Assembly (NCBI RefSeq): GCF_023634065.1
Contig: NZ_JALKCV010000005.1
Coordinates: 124,001 to 188,000, forward strand
Direction: 5' to 3'
DNA from: Microbulbifer litoralis
GTDB lineage: Bacteria > Pseudomonadota > Gammaproteobacteria > Pseudomonadales > Cellvibrionaceae
DNA length: 64,000 nt
The position numbers and the translations under genes are program-made. Below are positions 33,419-41,337 of this stretch, piece by piece (position 1 is the stretch's first letter; every line of letters starts with the position of its first letter). A model generated the notes under the pieces. The model was not told where the DNA came from, did not search any database, and was given only the letters and a program-made list of their open reading frames with translations.

Positions 33419-34519
33419 TTACTCGGCCATATTAAACTGGAATTTCATTTTACGGTCGGGCGTGCCAACGGGCTCACCACCGACATATCTGGGCGCATAG
33501 CGCGCCTGTTCGAGATACTTGATGGCAGCCCTGCCGAAACCGGAGGACCCCTCCGTATCGAGGATTTCAATATCCTCGGCAAATCCAGTATCTGAAATGG
33601 TGAAACGTGCAACGGCGTAGCCTTCACGGTGGCTGTCCAGCGCCATTCTGGGGTATTCCAGGCGCCGGCTGAATATGGGCTCCGGCTCCCGGTTCATATC
33701 GAAGGGCCTCGCCTTGCCGATAGCGCGACACTGGGCGATGGACTTCTCCGGTTGCTCCATCTCCTCATAGACCTCGACCAGGAAAGCACGGGTTGTCAGT
33801 TCCAGGGGGCTCGCCTTGCTGCCTTTGACTTCAGCCAGGTCCAGCGCCTCCAGCAGCATGGGCTCGGCCTCATCATACCGGTTCCGCGCCAGGTAATACT
33901 TCCCCAGGTAAAAGGCCGAGTAAAAATGGTTGAGCTGGGAGTTTTTCCAGGGGCCACTGAAGGCCGTGTAGGCGTCCTGCAGATATTCTTTCGCCCGTGG
34001 ATCGGCGGCGGAATCCAATGCTATCTTGCCGGCCTCTAGGCTGACAATCGAGTGGAGAGCGGAGTCCTCCCCCTCCCGTTCCGCGGCAATTTCCAGCGCG
34101 TCACCAATATAGCGGCGATAGCGCCAGCGCTGCGAATGGCCGACATCCCCGGCCCTCGCCCTGGCGAGTTCCAATAGAACATCTATTGATTGTGTACTTC
34201 TCTCTCCATAAATTTTTTCATAGCTCGCGAGGGACTTTTTCAGGTAGACCCCGGCCCTGCGCCAGTCGTTTGTGGCGATGAGCGCTTTGCCGTAATTCAG
34301 GGCTGCAGCGGCGAAATTCTTGTTGGCTTCGGGCAGCTTCTCCGCGACCCTGTAAACGGCCTCGGCGGCTTCGACGATCCGCCCCCTGTCATCGCTCTCA
34401 AGCGCCTTCTGGTAATCCTGAAAGCGATCCCCCAGCTCACCGGCCGAGGCCGACAGCGGAATACAGATCAGCAGGCACAGTAATACCCGGAACCCCATCC
34501 ATCGGTCTTTTTTGTTCAT
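33419..34519 (-). CDS. TPR protein with TonB C-terminal domain
   Basis: A 366-residue exported protein. A signal peptide (about 27 residues, ending ASA-GE) is followed by tetratricopeptide-like repeats from about 40 to 270 (LNYGKALIATNDWRRAGVYLKK, FYLGKYYLARNRYDEAEPMLLEALDL) and a TonB C-terminal domain in the last ~85 residues (RRLEYPRMALDSHREGYAVARFTISDTGFAEDIEIL, QARYAPRYVGGEPV). This is the energy-transducer TonB-like layout without a membrane helix, so it may be a periplasmic partner rather than a true TonB. The start at 34519 gives a full signal peptide. Likely transcribed with the two downstream genes. Confidence 0.85.
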   Translation of the reverse strand: MNKKDRWMGFRVLLCLLICIPLSASAGELGDRFQDYQKALESDDRGRIVEAAEAVYRVAEKLPEANKNFAAAALNYGKALIATNDWRRAGVYLKKSLASYEKIYGERSTQSIDVLLELARARAGDVGHSQRWRYRRYIGDALEIAAEREGEDSALHSIVSLEAGKIALDSAADPRAKEYLQDAYTAFSGPWKNSQLNHFYSAFYLGKYYLARNRYDEAEPMLLEALDLAEVKGSKASPLELTTRAFLVEVYEEMEQPEKSIAQCRAIGKARPFDMNREPEPIFSRRLEYPRMALDSHREGYAVARFTISDTGFAEDIEILDTEGSSGFGRAAIKYLEQARYAPRYVGGEPVGTPDRKMKFQFNMAE

Positions 34520-34637
34520 TCTCTGCCCCTTCCTGTAGTCCCTTCCTGCGGTCCCTTCCAGCTTTCGGCCGCACATTGCGACCGTCAATCCAGCCGTCAG
34601 GGTATCAGTATTGGCGGGCGACTCAAGCGACAGGCGG

Positions 34638-35009
34638 TCAGTGCGCGGCGCAGTCCCCGCCGGCACAGGCGGTGCTTTCCGACAGGGTATTGATCTCGAG
34701 GACCGGCGCCCCCTGGGCGCCCCGTGCGACCATCCGCACCCGGCCCGGGGCGCGGGCGGTGTACTCCTGCACGATTTCGCCCGCGGCATTCCGCTGTACC
34801 GCCAGTTGCTGGCCGGCGGTCACGTAATCGCCGCACCCCACTTTCAGCTCGATCCAGTGTTTTTCATCACCGGCTTTTGCGGGCGCACCGAGAAAGTGTT
34901 CGATTTGCCGAAAGGTGAGCGCGGTATCCACCGCAACAGCGGCATGGACGCCGCCGCTGCCGATAGCGATCAGCAGCAGCACCGGGAAAAGACAACGATG
35001 GGAATTCAT
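34638..35009 (-). CDS. Small secreted protein with lipoyl/biotinyl-like fold
   Basis: Not assigned to a family with certainty. A 123-residue exported protein with signal peptide (about 23 residues, ending VHA-AV). The middle reads HWIELKVGCGDYVTAGQQLAVQ and later ARAPGRVRMV, which looks like a biotinyl/lipoyl-type barrel (GDxVxxGQxLA) without the modified MKM motif. Three or four Cys (KVGCGDY, TACAGGDC) are present near the middle and end. ATG at 35009 gives the shortest sensible leader. Monocistronic; function unknown. Confidence 0.65.
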   Translation of the reverse strand: MNSHRCLFPVLLLIAIGSGGVHAAVAVDTALTFRQIEHFLGAPAKAGDEKHWIELKVGCGDYVTAGQQLAVQRNAAGEIVQEYTARAPGRVRMVARGAQGAPVLEINTLSESTACAGGDCAAH

Positions 35010-35188
35010 GACCGCACTCCATCCATATACCACAAAAAGTGGCGGGCCCGGGGGCCCGCCAATTCAGAGCTCAGAGCAGTCTGTCGCCAGGTTCATCCAA
35101 ACGGGGGGATTACTTCAGGTATAGACGAAAACGGAATCCGGCGCCATTGACCGGCAGGTATTGGCAAGAATGTATCGCGGCCGGATAC

Positions 35189-35214
35189 AAAAAAGGGCCG
35201 CGATTGCGGCCCCG
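35189..35214 (-). terminator. Rho-independent terminator after aldehyde dehydrogenase
   Basis: On the minus strand GGGCCGC pairs with GCGGCCC around a five-base loop, then six T follow, 36-60 bases past the dehydrogenase stop. A second palindrome GGGGCCGGATCCGGCCCC lies at 35225-35242, closer to the stop. Confidence 0.85.
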
Positions 35215-35248
35215 ATAAAACGCAGGGGCCGGATCCGGCCCCATTGCC

Positions 35249-36757
35249 TCAGCGGATATCGATCCAGGTGGATTTCAGTTCGCAGTATTTATCCAGCGCG
35301 TGCAGCGACTTGTCGCGGCCGTTGCCGGACTGCTTGAAGCCGCCGAAGGGCACGGTGATATCGCCACCGAAGTAGTTGTTGATCCACACGGAGCCGGCGC
35401 GGATATCCCGGGCCACGCGGTGGGCCCGGCCGATGTCCCTGCTCCAGACGGCGGCGGCCAGGCCGTAGATGGAATCGTTGGCAATCTGTACCGCCTCGTC
35501 TTCACTGTCGAACTCCAGCACCGACAATACCGGCCCGAAGATCTCCTCGCGGGAAATGGTCATCTCGCCGGTCACGCCGCTGAATATGGTGGGCTCGTAG
35601 TAGTGACCACCGGAAACGGCATCCGCCGGCTGGCCGCCGCAGACCAGCTGTGCCCCCTGCTCCAGGCCTTTGGCGACGTAGAACTCGACCGTATCGAACT
35701 GGCTCTGGTCGATCAGCGCCCCCATGCGCGTATTCGGGTCCTGCGGGTGGCCGGGCTTGAACACCTCGGCGGCCTTCTTGACCTTCTGGATAAACTCCGC
35801 GGCGATGCCCTTCTCCACCAGCAGGCGGGTGCCGGCGGTGCAGGTTTCGCCCTGGTTGTAGAACACCGCCAGCGCCGCGGCCTCGGCGGCCTTGTCCAGG
35901 TCGGCATCGGCGAAGACGATATTGGGGCTCTTGCCACCCAGCTCGAGGAAGGTGCGCTTCAGGTTGGACTGGCCGGAGTACTCGGTCAGGGTCTTGCCCA
36001 CTTCGGTGGAGCCGGTGAAGGTCAGGCAGTCGATATCCATATGCAGGCCCAGTGCCTTGCCCAGGCTGGAGCCGGGGCCCGGCAGCACGTTCAGCACGCC
36101 GTTCGGCAGGCCGGCCTGCCTGGCCAGCCCGGCCAGTTTCAGCGCCGTCAGCGGCGTGTTGGAGGCCGGCTTCAGGATCACGCTGTTGCCGGTGGCCAGC
36201 GCCGGGCCCAGTTTCCAGGCGGTGGTGGACAGCGGGAAATTCCACGGCACGATGGCGGCCACCACCCCCAGCGGCATGCGCTGGATCAGCGCCAGGTCAT
36301 CCGGGCCGGTGGGCGCCACCTCGTCGTAGATCTTGTCCACCGCCTCGCCACTCCAGCGGATGGTGGTGGCCGCACCGGGCACATCGACATTCATGGTGTC
36401 GCCGATCGGCTTGCCGGCATCGAGGCTCTCCAGCAGCGCCACCTCGTTGATATTTTCCTCGATCAGCTCGGCGAAGCGCACCATGATCTTCTTGCGCTCC
36501 ATCGGCGGCATCTTCGACCAGACGCCGGACTCGAAGGCCTCTCGCGCCACCTTGACCGCCCGCTCGGCATCCTCCGGGCCGCAGCTGGCCACCTGCGCCA
36601 GCTCAGTGCCGTCGGCGGGACTGACGTTGGGGCGGGTGGCGCCGGACAGGGCATCCACATAGTCGCCGTTGATAAAGGCGCGGCCCTCGATCTCGAGGGT
36701 GGCGGCCAGGTCCTGCCATTCCTGCAGGGATTGTGGGGTCTTGTTCTGTTCCGGCAT
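35249..36757 (-). CDS. Aldehyde dehydrogenase, PuuC-like (gamma-Glu-gamma-aminobutyraldehyde type)
   Basis: A 502-residue NAD-dependent aldehyde dehydrogenase. Motifs: VPWNFPLSTTAWKLGPALATGNSVILKP, FTGSTEVGK, the base Glu in FLELGGKSPNIVF and the catalytic Cys in NQGETCTAGTRL. The C-terminal signature SGNGRDKSLHALDKYCELKSTWI matches PuuC, which oxidises gamma-glutamyl-gamma-aminobutyraldehyde in putrescine degradation, and related betaine-aldehyde-type enzymes. No other puu gene is nearby, so the exact substrate is uncertain. A GAGGTG site precedes the ATG. A terminator follows the gene. Confidence 0.9.
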   Translation of the reverse strand: MPEQNKTPQSLQEWQDLAATLEIEGRAFINGDYVDALSGATRPNVSPADGTELAQVASCGPEDAERAVKVAREAFESGVWSKMPPMERKKIMVRFAELIEENINEVALLESLDAGKPIGDTMNVDVPGAATTIRWSGEAVDKIYDEVAPTGPDDLALIQRMPLGVVAAIVPWNFPLSTTAWKLGPALATGNSVILKPASNTPLTALKLAGLARQAGLPNGVLNVLPGPGSSLGKALGLHMDIDCLTFTGSTEVGKTLTEYSGQSNLKRTFLELGGKSPNIVFADADLDKAAEAAALAVFYNQGETCTAGTRLLVEKGIAAEFIQKVKKAAEVFKPGHPQDPNTRMGALIDQSQFDTVEFYVAKGLEQGAQLVCGGQPADAVSGGHYYEPTIFSGVTGEMTISREEIFGPVLSVLEFDSEDEAVQIANDSIYGLAAAVWSRDIGRAHRVARDIRAGSVWINNYFGGDITVPFGGFKQSGNGRDKSLHALDKYCELKSTWIDIR

Positions 36758-36846
36758 GGCACACCTCTACTGGGATTGAGTTAAAACTGAAGCATTATTC
36801 AGTTTATACTGAAAATGTGATCACAAATCAAAGGGTATCAGAATCC

Positions 36847-36921
36847 AGCCCGAATGGAGGCGCGCTGCGATGGAATCCGGGCGGAAAATCCCGGATTCCG
36901 CTTCGCTCCATCCGGGCTACG
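36847..36921. repeat. REP-like element, GCCCGGATGGAGC family, copy 1
   Basis: Imperfect inverted repeat. Left arm AGCCCGAATGGAGG...TGGAATCCGGG, right arm CCCGGATTCCG...CTCCATCCGGGCTAC. Copies at 40039 and 53903 share the arms and differ in the centre. Confidence 0.75.
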
Positions 36922-36933
36922 CATGTTCCCTGA

Positions 36934-37470
36934 TTATTGCGCATTGCCAATGGCCTCAAAGGTGCCCGTGTCGCGATTCTTGCGCGCGCCGGGAATCGGG
37001 AAGACGCGGTTGTGGAAGGCGATATAGAAGCCGGGCTGCACCAGGCGCGCCGCCAACAGTGCCTCGGTGACATTCTGGCGCGCGTCCGAATCGATAAAGC
37101 CCATGGGCTTCATGGCGCCGGTAAAGACCACCGGCACCGCCGGTGTGCCGAGCTGCGCGAAGCAGTAGTCGGCGGTGACGGACATGGTGTCGGTACCGTG
37201 CAGCACCACAATCGGCTCGCCCTGGCTGGCGGTCTCGGCGATGGCGTCGGCGATCTGCTGGCGGTCGCCGTCGTCCATCTCCAGTGAATCCTTGTTCAAC
37301 ACGCTCTCCAGTTCCAGGTGCGTGTAGGGCAGGCGCAGGCTGGCGATCAGGCCGTCGCGAATAATAGAGGCGCGGTTCTTCAGGGTGCCCTCGGCCTCGC
37401 AGTAGCTCTTCTCGATGGTGCCGCCGGTGGTGAGGATGCGAATGGTGGTGATGGGATTGAGTTCGGTCAT
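36934..37470 (-). CDS. Short asparaginase-domain protein
   Basis: A 178-residue protein that corresponds only to the N-terminal domain of type II/I asparaginases (about 330 residues). It keeps the catalytic pieces: ILTTGGTIEKS with the nucleophilic Thr, VLHGTDTMSVTADYC with Thr-Asp, and FTGAMKPMGF with the Lys. Similar stand-alone short forms occur in other gammaproteobacteria and are called asparaginase domain-containing proteins; whether they hydrolyse asparagine is unknown. The ATG at 37470 precedes the TTGGT motif by 13 residues. REP and C-family repeats flank it on both sides. Confidence 0.85.
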   Translation of the reverse strand: MTELNPITTIRILTTGGTIEKSYCEAEGTLKNRASIIRDGLIASLRLPYTHLELESVLNKDSLEMDDGDRQQIADAIAETASQGEPIVVLHGTDTMSVTADYCFAQLGTPAVPVVFTGAMKPMGFIDSDARQNVTEALLAARLVQPGFYIAFHNRVFPIPGARKNRDTGTFEAIGNAQ

Positions 37471-37595
37471 CGCTGTCGCCTGTTTCAGATCTGTCTGCGC
37501 CGTGGCGCCTTTTGGGCGCGGTTCGCGTTGGCGGCCCGGTGGGGCCGGCGGCATCATAGTGCGGTGAAAGGGTAGCGGCAATATCGAGTGCCATC

Positions 37596-37687
37596 GTCAT
37601 CCCGGACTTGATCCGGGATCCAGATCCCGAGCCGGATTCCGGCCTTGGGAGCCACTGCGCTGGATGCCGGATCAGGTCCGGCATGGC
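37596..37687. repeat. GTCATCCCGG-family inverted repeat, copy 2
   Basis: Arms GTCATCCCGGACTTGATCCGG and CCGGATCAGGTCCGGCATGGC; centre GAGCCACTGCGCTGG-type. Same family as 15491. Confidence 0.8.
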
Positions 37688-37705
37688 GATATAGAAGCTC
37701 TTGCC

Positions 37706-37789
37706 GTCATCCCGGACTCGATCCGGGATCCAGTGCCGAAGCCCGGTTTCCACCCGGCGTTCCCGGGGGCCCGATCGGGTCCGGCATGG
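37706..37789. repeat. GTCATCCCGG-family inverted repeat, copy 3
   Basis: Arms GTCATCCCGGACTCGATCC and GATCGGGTCCGGCATGG, 19 bases after copy 2. Confidence 0.8.
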
Positions 37790-37797
37790 TGAAGGCG

Positions 37798-38460
37798 TCA
37801 GGCCACGGTCGTCTCCACCCGCAACCAGTCGTCCTCCAGCTGCATCGCCAGCCGATCGCCGTGCAGCAGTTCCCCCACGCCGGCGGGTGTGCCGGTCAGC
37901 ACCACATCGCCGGGCTGCAGCGTGAAGTGGCTGCTGACATAGGCCACCAGGTCCAGGATCGGTGTCAGCATGTGCGCGCTCTTGCCCCGCTGGCGCACCT
38001 CGCCGTTCAGCCACAATGTATAGGTGAGGCCGTCCCAGTCCGGCGTCCAGTCCAGTTTCACGAACGGCGACAGCGGGCAGGCGCCGTCGAAGCCCTTGGA
38101 TTTCTCCCACGGGTGGCCGTCGTTTTTCAGCTGCCGCTGCAGGTCACGCAGGGTCAGGTCCAGCGCCAGGCCCAGCCCGGCAATGGCGGCGGGTACATCG
38201 CCGGCATTGGCGCCGCTCAGGGTATCGCCGACCAGCAGTGCCAGCTCGCCCTCGAAATGACAGCTGCCGCGGTTCGGCGGCAGGTGCAACGGCTCGGCCA
38301 TCGGCACCGCGGCGGTGGCGGGCTTGATGAACAGCAGCGGCTCGTCGGGCACCGGGCTGTTCATCTCGGCGGCGTGGGCGGCGTAGTTGCGGCCGACGCA
38401 GACAATCTTGCCCGGTTGCAGGTCGGTGGCGGTGCCGCAGGTGAACTGGTGTCGGTACAT
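37798..38460 (-). CDS. Fumarylacetoacetate hydrolase-family protein
   Basis: A 220-residue single-domain FAH family enzyme of the YcgM/acylpyruvase type. It starts KIVCVGRNYAAHAAEMNSPVPDEPLLFIKPATA, has the metal-ligand Glu residues in HFEGELALLVG and an Asp in ALDLTLRDLQ, and ends with the conserved VVLTGTPAGVGEL motif. It may hydrolyse acylpyruvates or decarboxylate oxaloacetate. The ATG at 38460 lies directly at the edge of a palindromic element that fills the upstream gap. Confidence 0.92.
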   Translation of the reverse strand: MYRHQFTCGTATDLQPGKIVCVGRNYAAHAAEMNSPVPDEPLLFIKPATAAVPMAEPLHLPPNRGSCHFEGELALLVGDTLSGANAGDVPAAIAGLGLALDLTLRDLQRQLKNDGHPWEKSKGFDGACPLSPFVKLDWTPDWDGLTYTLWLNGEVRQRGKSAHMLTPILDLVAYVSSHFTLQPGDVVLTGTPAGVGELLHGDRLAMQLEDDWLRVETTVA

Positions 38461-38624
38461 TTATGAAGCCTCTGAAAAGCGTAGCGAGCGGGTGGCTGGT
38501 GGTGGCCGCCGGAGCGGAAAAAGCGGAGTGTACTTCAGTACATGAGCATTTCGACCGGGCTGGCGCACCAGCACCGCCGGACGCCGCCAGGCGCACGCGC
38601 AGTAACTTTGCAGTGGCTTCATAA
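38461..38624. repeat. 164-bp palindromic element with TTATGAAGCC ends
   Basis: Ends are inverted repeats: TTATGAAGCCTCTG at 38461 and CAGTGGCTTCATAA at 38611-38624. The interior holds GTGTACTTCAGTACATGAGC and GCAGTAACTTTGCAG. It lies between the divergent FAH and serA starts. The remaining ~160 bases to serA hold its promoter; TATGAT at about 38680 is a candidate -10. Confidence 0.75.
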
Positions 38625-38783
38625 CTGATTTCGATGGTTAGGATAGGCATTTCGAATAAAGCGCCACAGGCCGCTTGTGGTATGATCGCGCCTTCGCCGG
38701 AATCCCGGCGTCCTCAACGAAGTGACTCAACCCGAATCGACGCATACACATCGCGTTACTGGCGCTCAGTGAAGAGATAGTTT

Positions 38784-40016
38784 ATGGCTCCACAAACCTC
38801 CCTGCAAAAAGACAAGATCCGCATCCTGCTGCTGGAAGGCGTTCACCAGACCGCCGTCGACCTGCTCGCCTCCCGCGGCTACACCAATGTGGAGCACCTG
38901 AAGACGTCGCTGCCGGAAGAGGAGCTGATCGAGAAGATCGCCGATGCCCACTTCGTCGGCATTCGCTCGCGCACCCAACTGACCCGCCGGGTACTGGAAA
39001 ATGCGCCCAAGCTGATCGCCATCGGCTGTTTCTGCATCGGCACCAACCAGGTGGACCTGAAGGCGGCCACCGAACTCGGCATCGCCGTGTTCAACGCCCC
39101 CTATTCCAACACCCGCAGCGTGGCCGAACTGATCGTGGCCGAGACGATCCTGACGCTGCGCGGTATTCCGGAGAAGAATACCGTCTGCCACCGCGGCGGC
39201 TGGCAGAAATCCGCCAGGGGCTCCTTCGAGGCCCGCGGCAAGACGCTGGGTATCGTCGGCTACGGCGCGATCGGCTCGCAGGTATCCGTGCTGGCGGAAG
39301 CCCTGGGCATGCGGGTGATCTTTTTCGATGTGATCACCAAGCTGCCGCTGGGCAACGCCAGCCAGGTGGGCTCGCTGGACGAACTGCTGGCGCAGGCGGA
39401 CGTGGTCTCCCTGCACGTACCGGAGACCCCGTCCACCAAGATGATGATGGGCGCGGAGCAGATCGGCAAAATGAAGCCGGGCGCCATCCTGCTGAACGCC
39501 TCCCGCGGCACCGTGGTGGATATCGACGCGCTGGCGGAGGCGCTGAAGAGCGGCAACCTGGCCGGCACGGCCATCGACGTATTCCCGGTGGAGCCGCGCG
39601 GCAACGACGACGAGTTCCTGTCGCCGCTGCGCGGGCTCGACAACGCGCTGCTGACGCCGCATATCGGCGGCTCCACGGTGGAGGCGCAGGAGAATATCGG
39701 TGTCGAGGTATCCGACAAGCTGGCGCTCTACTCCGACAACGGCACCACCACCAGCTCGGTCAACTTCCCCGAGGTGGCCCTGCCGGGTCACGTCGGCGCA
39801 CACCGGCTGCTGCATATCCATCGGAATATCCCCGGCGTGCTGAGCGCGATCAACCAGGTGTTCTCGGAAAACGGCATCAACATCTCCGCGCAGTTCCTGC
39901 AGACCAACGAGACCCTGGGCTACGTGGTGATCGATGTGGATGCGGAGTACTCGGACCTGGCACTGGAGAAGCTGAAGAACGTCGACGGCACGCTGCGCTG
40001 CCGGGTGCTGTTCTGA
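38784..40016 (+). CDS. serA: D-3-phosphoglycerate dehydrogenase
   Basis: A 410-residue enzyme of the E. coli SerA type. It carries the N-terminal substrate domain, NAD-binding glycines in LGIVGYGAIGSQVS, the active-site Arg and Glu-His relay (RGTVVD, PHIGGSTVEAQENIG), and a C-terminal ACT domain in the last ~75 residues that binds serine for feedback inhibition. Catalyses the first step of serine synthesis from 3-phosphoglycerate. GAAGAG lies nine bases before the ATG. The upstream gap holds a palindromic element and a probable promoter. Transcribed alone; a REP-like repeat follows. Confidence 0.97.
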   Translation: MAPQTSLQKDKIRILLLEGVHQTAVDLLASRGYTNVEHLKTSLPEEELIEKIADAHFVGIRSRTQLTRRVLENAPKLIAIGCFCIGTNQVDLKAATELGIAVFNAPYSNTRSVAELIVAETILTLRGIPEKNTVCHRGGWQKSARGSFEARGKTLGIVGYGAIGSQVSVLAEALGMRVIFFDVITKLPLGNASQVGSLDELLAQADVVSLHVPETPSTKMMMGAEQIGKMKPGAILLNASRGTVVDIDALAEALKSGNLAGTAIDVFPVEPRGNDDEFLSPLRGLDNALLTPHIGGSTVEAQENIGVEVSDKLALYSDNGTTTSSVNFPEVALPGHVGAHRLLHIHRNIPGVLSAINQVFSENGINISAQFLQTNETLGYVVIDVDAEYSDLALEKLKNVDGTLRCRVLF

Positions 40017-40038
40017 ACCTCCTGCCACCGCTTCACCG

Positions 40039-40137
40039 GTAGCCCGGATGGCGCGCAGCGGAATCCGGGAAGCTCGGTGTGCACATACCCCCACCAACCT
40101 CCCGGATTCCGGCGCTGCGCGCCTTCATCCGGGCTAC
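40039..40137. repeat. REP-like element, GTAGCCCGGATGG family, copy 2
   Basis: Left arm GTAGCCCGGATGGCGCGCAG, right arm CTGCGCGCCTTCATCCGGGCTAC, ~45-base centre with CCCGGATTCC arms. Lies after serA, could serve as terminator. Confidence 0.85.
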
Positions 40138-40231
40138 ACCTGACTTTCCTGTAATTTCCCCGTAGAATTCGCACCACGCGACAGCGGGGCGTCCGCTTCG
40201 CTCTCCCTCCCGCCCGAACCTGCGAGTCACC

Positions 40232-41143
40232 GTGCAAAATCGAGATGAATCCGCTACAGCCGGCCTGCTCGCCGGTGTTTCCGCTTTCCTCTTCTGGGGA
40301 CTGGCGCCGCTGTACTTCAAACTGCTGGATGAAATCACCGCGCCGGAGATTCTCGCCCACCGCAGTATCTGGTCGCTGCTGCTGGCACTGGGGATACTGC
40401 TGTTGATCGGCAAGTTTTCCGATTTCACCGCCACCCTGCGCGATGCCGGAAAGATGCGCACCCTGGCGCTGTCGACACTGCTGATCGGCAGCAACTGGCT
40501 GGTGTTCATCTGGTCCATCACCAATGCGCACCTGCTGGACGCCAGCCTCGGTTACTACATCAACCCGCTGATCAATGTGCTGCTGGGCGTGCTGGTGCTG
40601 GGCGAGCGGCTGCGGCGGCTGCAGTGGATCGCGGTGGCCCTGGCGGCGGTGGGGATCGGCCACGAGCTGTGGCAGTTCGGGCGGGTACCGGTGGTGTCGC
40701 TGTTCCTGGCCTGCTCCTTCGGTCTCTACGGCCTGGTGCGTAAGCGCGCACCGGTGGAGAGCCTCACCGGCCTGGCGATCGAGACCCTGTACATGCTGCC
40801 ACTGGCACTGGGCTTCCTGCTGTGGAGCGCCAGCCCCAGCAGTAACCTGCTGAACAACAGCTGGCAACTGAATGGCCTGCTGTTGCTGACCGGCCCGATT
40901 ACGCTGACACCACTGCTGCTGTTCAATATCGCCGCGCGCCGGCTGAACCTGTCCACCGTCGGCTTCCTGCAATACCTGGCGCCGACACTGATGCTGTTGA
41001 TCGCCACTTTCCTGTTCGGCGAGCCGTTTGGCGAGGGCAAGCTGGTGACCTTCGGCTTTGTCTGGGTGGCGCTGGCGATCTATACCGTGGATGCGCTGGC
41101 GCAGCGCAGGAAGATGCGCTTGCAGAGGAAGGCGGTGGTCTGA
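40232..41143 (+). CDS. rarD: EamA-family transporter RarD
   Basis: A 303-residue membrane protein with ten predicted helices. It matches RarD throughout: GLLAGVSAFLFWGLAPLYFKLLD, HRSIWSLLL, NWLVFIWSITNAHLLDASLGYYINPL, the latter segments being strongly conserved. RarD was named for chloramphenicol sensitivity; the true substrate is unsettled. It starts with GTG at 40232, the only in-frame start placing a short polar N terminus before helix 1; ribosome site is weak. The gap before it contains a REP-like element, the gap after it a 164-bp MITE-like element. Confidence 0.93.
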   Translation: MQNRDESATAGLLAGVSAFLFWGLAPLYFKLLDEITAPEILAHRSIWSLLLALGILLLIGKFSDFTATLRDAGKMRTLALSTLLIGSNWLVFIWSITNAHLLDASLGYYINPLINVLLGVLVLGERLRRLQWIAVALAAVGIGHELWQFGRVPVVSLFLACSFGLYGLVRKRAPVESLTGLAIETLYMLPLALGFLLWSASPSSNLLNNSWQLNGLLLLTGPITLTPLLLFNIAARRLNLSTVGFLQYLAPTLMLLIATFLFGEPFGEGKLVTFGFVWVALAIYTVDALAQRRKMRLQRKAVV

Positions 41144-41173
41144 CTGCGCCGGGAACGCCGGGCCCCGGGCCCA

Positions 41174-41337
41174 CTAGTGGGCCGCTTGTAAAGTTCGGTA
41201 ACAAAGGAGCACAGCCAAATCGTTCAGATCAAGGCGAGAAAGCGCTGGAATAGCAGCGTTATTTCAAGCTTTCTCAACGCAGAGCTGGGCGATTTGGCGA
41301 AGTGAACTGTTACCTAACTTTGCGAGCGGCCCACTAG
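41174..41337 (+). mobile_element. 164-bp MITE-like element with CTAG ends, copy 2
   Basis: Terminal inverted repeats of about 30 bases: CTAGTGGGCCGCTTGTAAAG...GGTAAC on the left and GTTACC...CTTTGCGAGCGGCCCACTAG on the right. Interior AAGGCGAGAAAGCG and TTTCAAGCTTTCTCAACG are shared, inverted, with 30839-31002. Length again 164. No frame. The right-end CTAG supplies the stop codon of the lysophospholipase gene. Confidence 0.85.

Larger units (their letters stand above)
37471..37797. other. 327-bp gap filled by two dispersed inverted repeats
   Basis: Between the asparaginase and FAH genes. It contains two adjacent copies of the GTCATCCCGGACTTGATCC family (37596-37687 and 37706-37789) in direct order; the remainder is the short leader of the asparaginase gene. 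No other feature seen. Confidence 0.75.

Noticed and set aside
35300..36784. 494-codon plus-strand frame opposite the aldehyde dehydrogenase
   Set aside because: Shadow frame without domain pattern.
38766..40097. 443-codon minus-strand frame opposite serA
   Set aside because: Shadow frame; serA is unambiguous.
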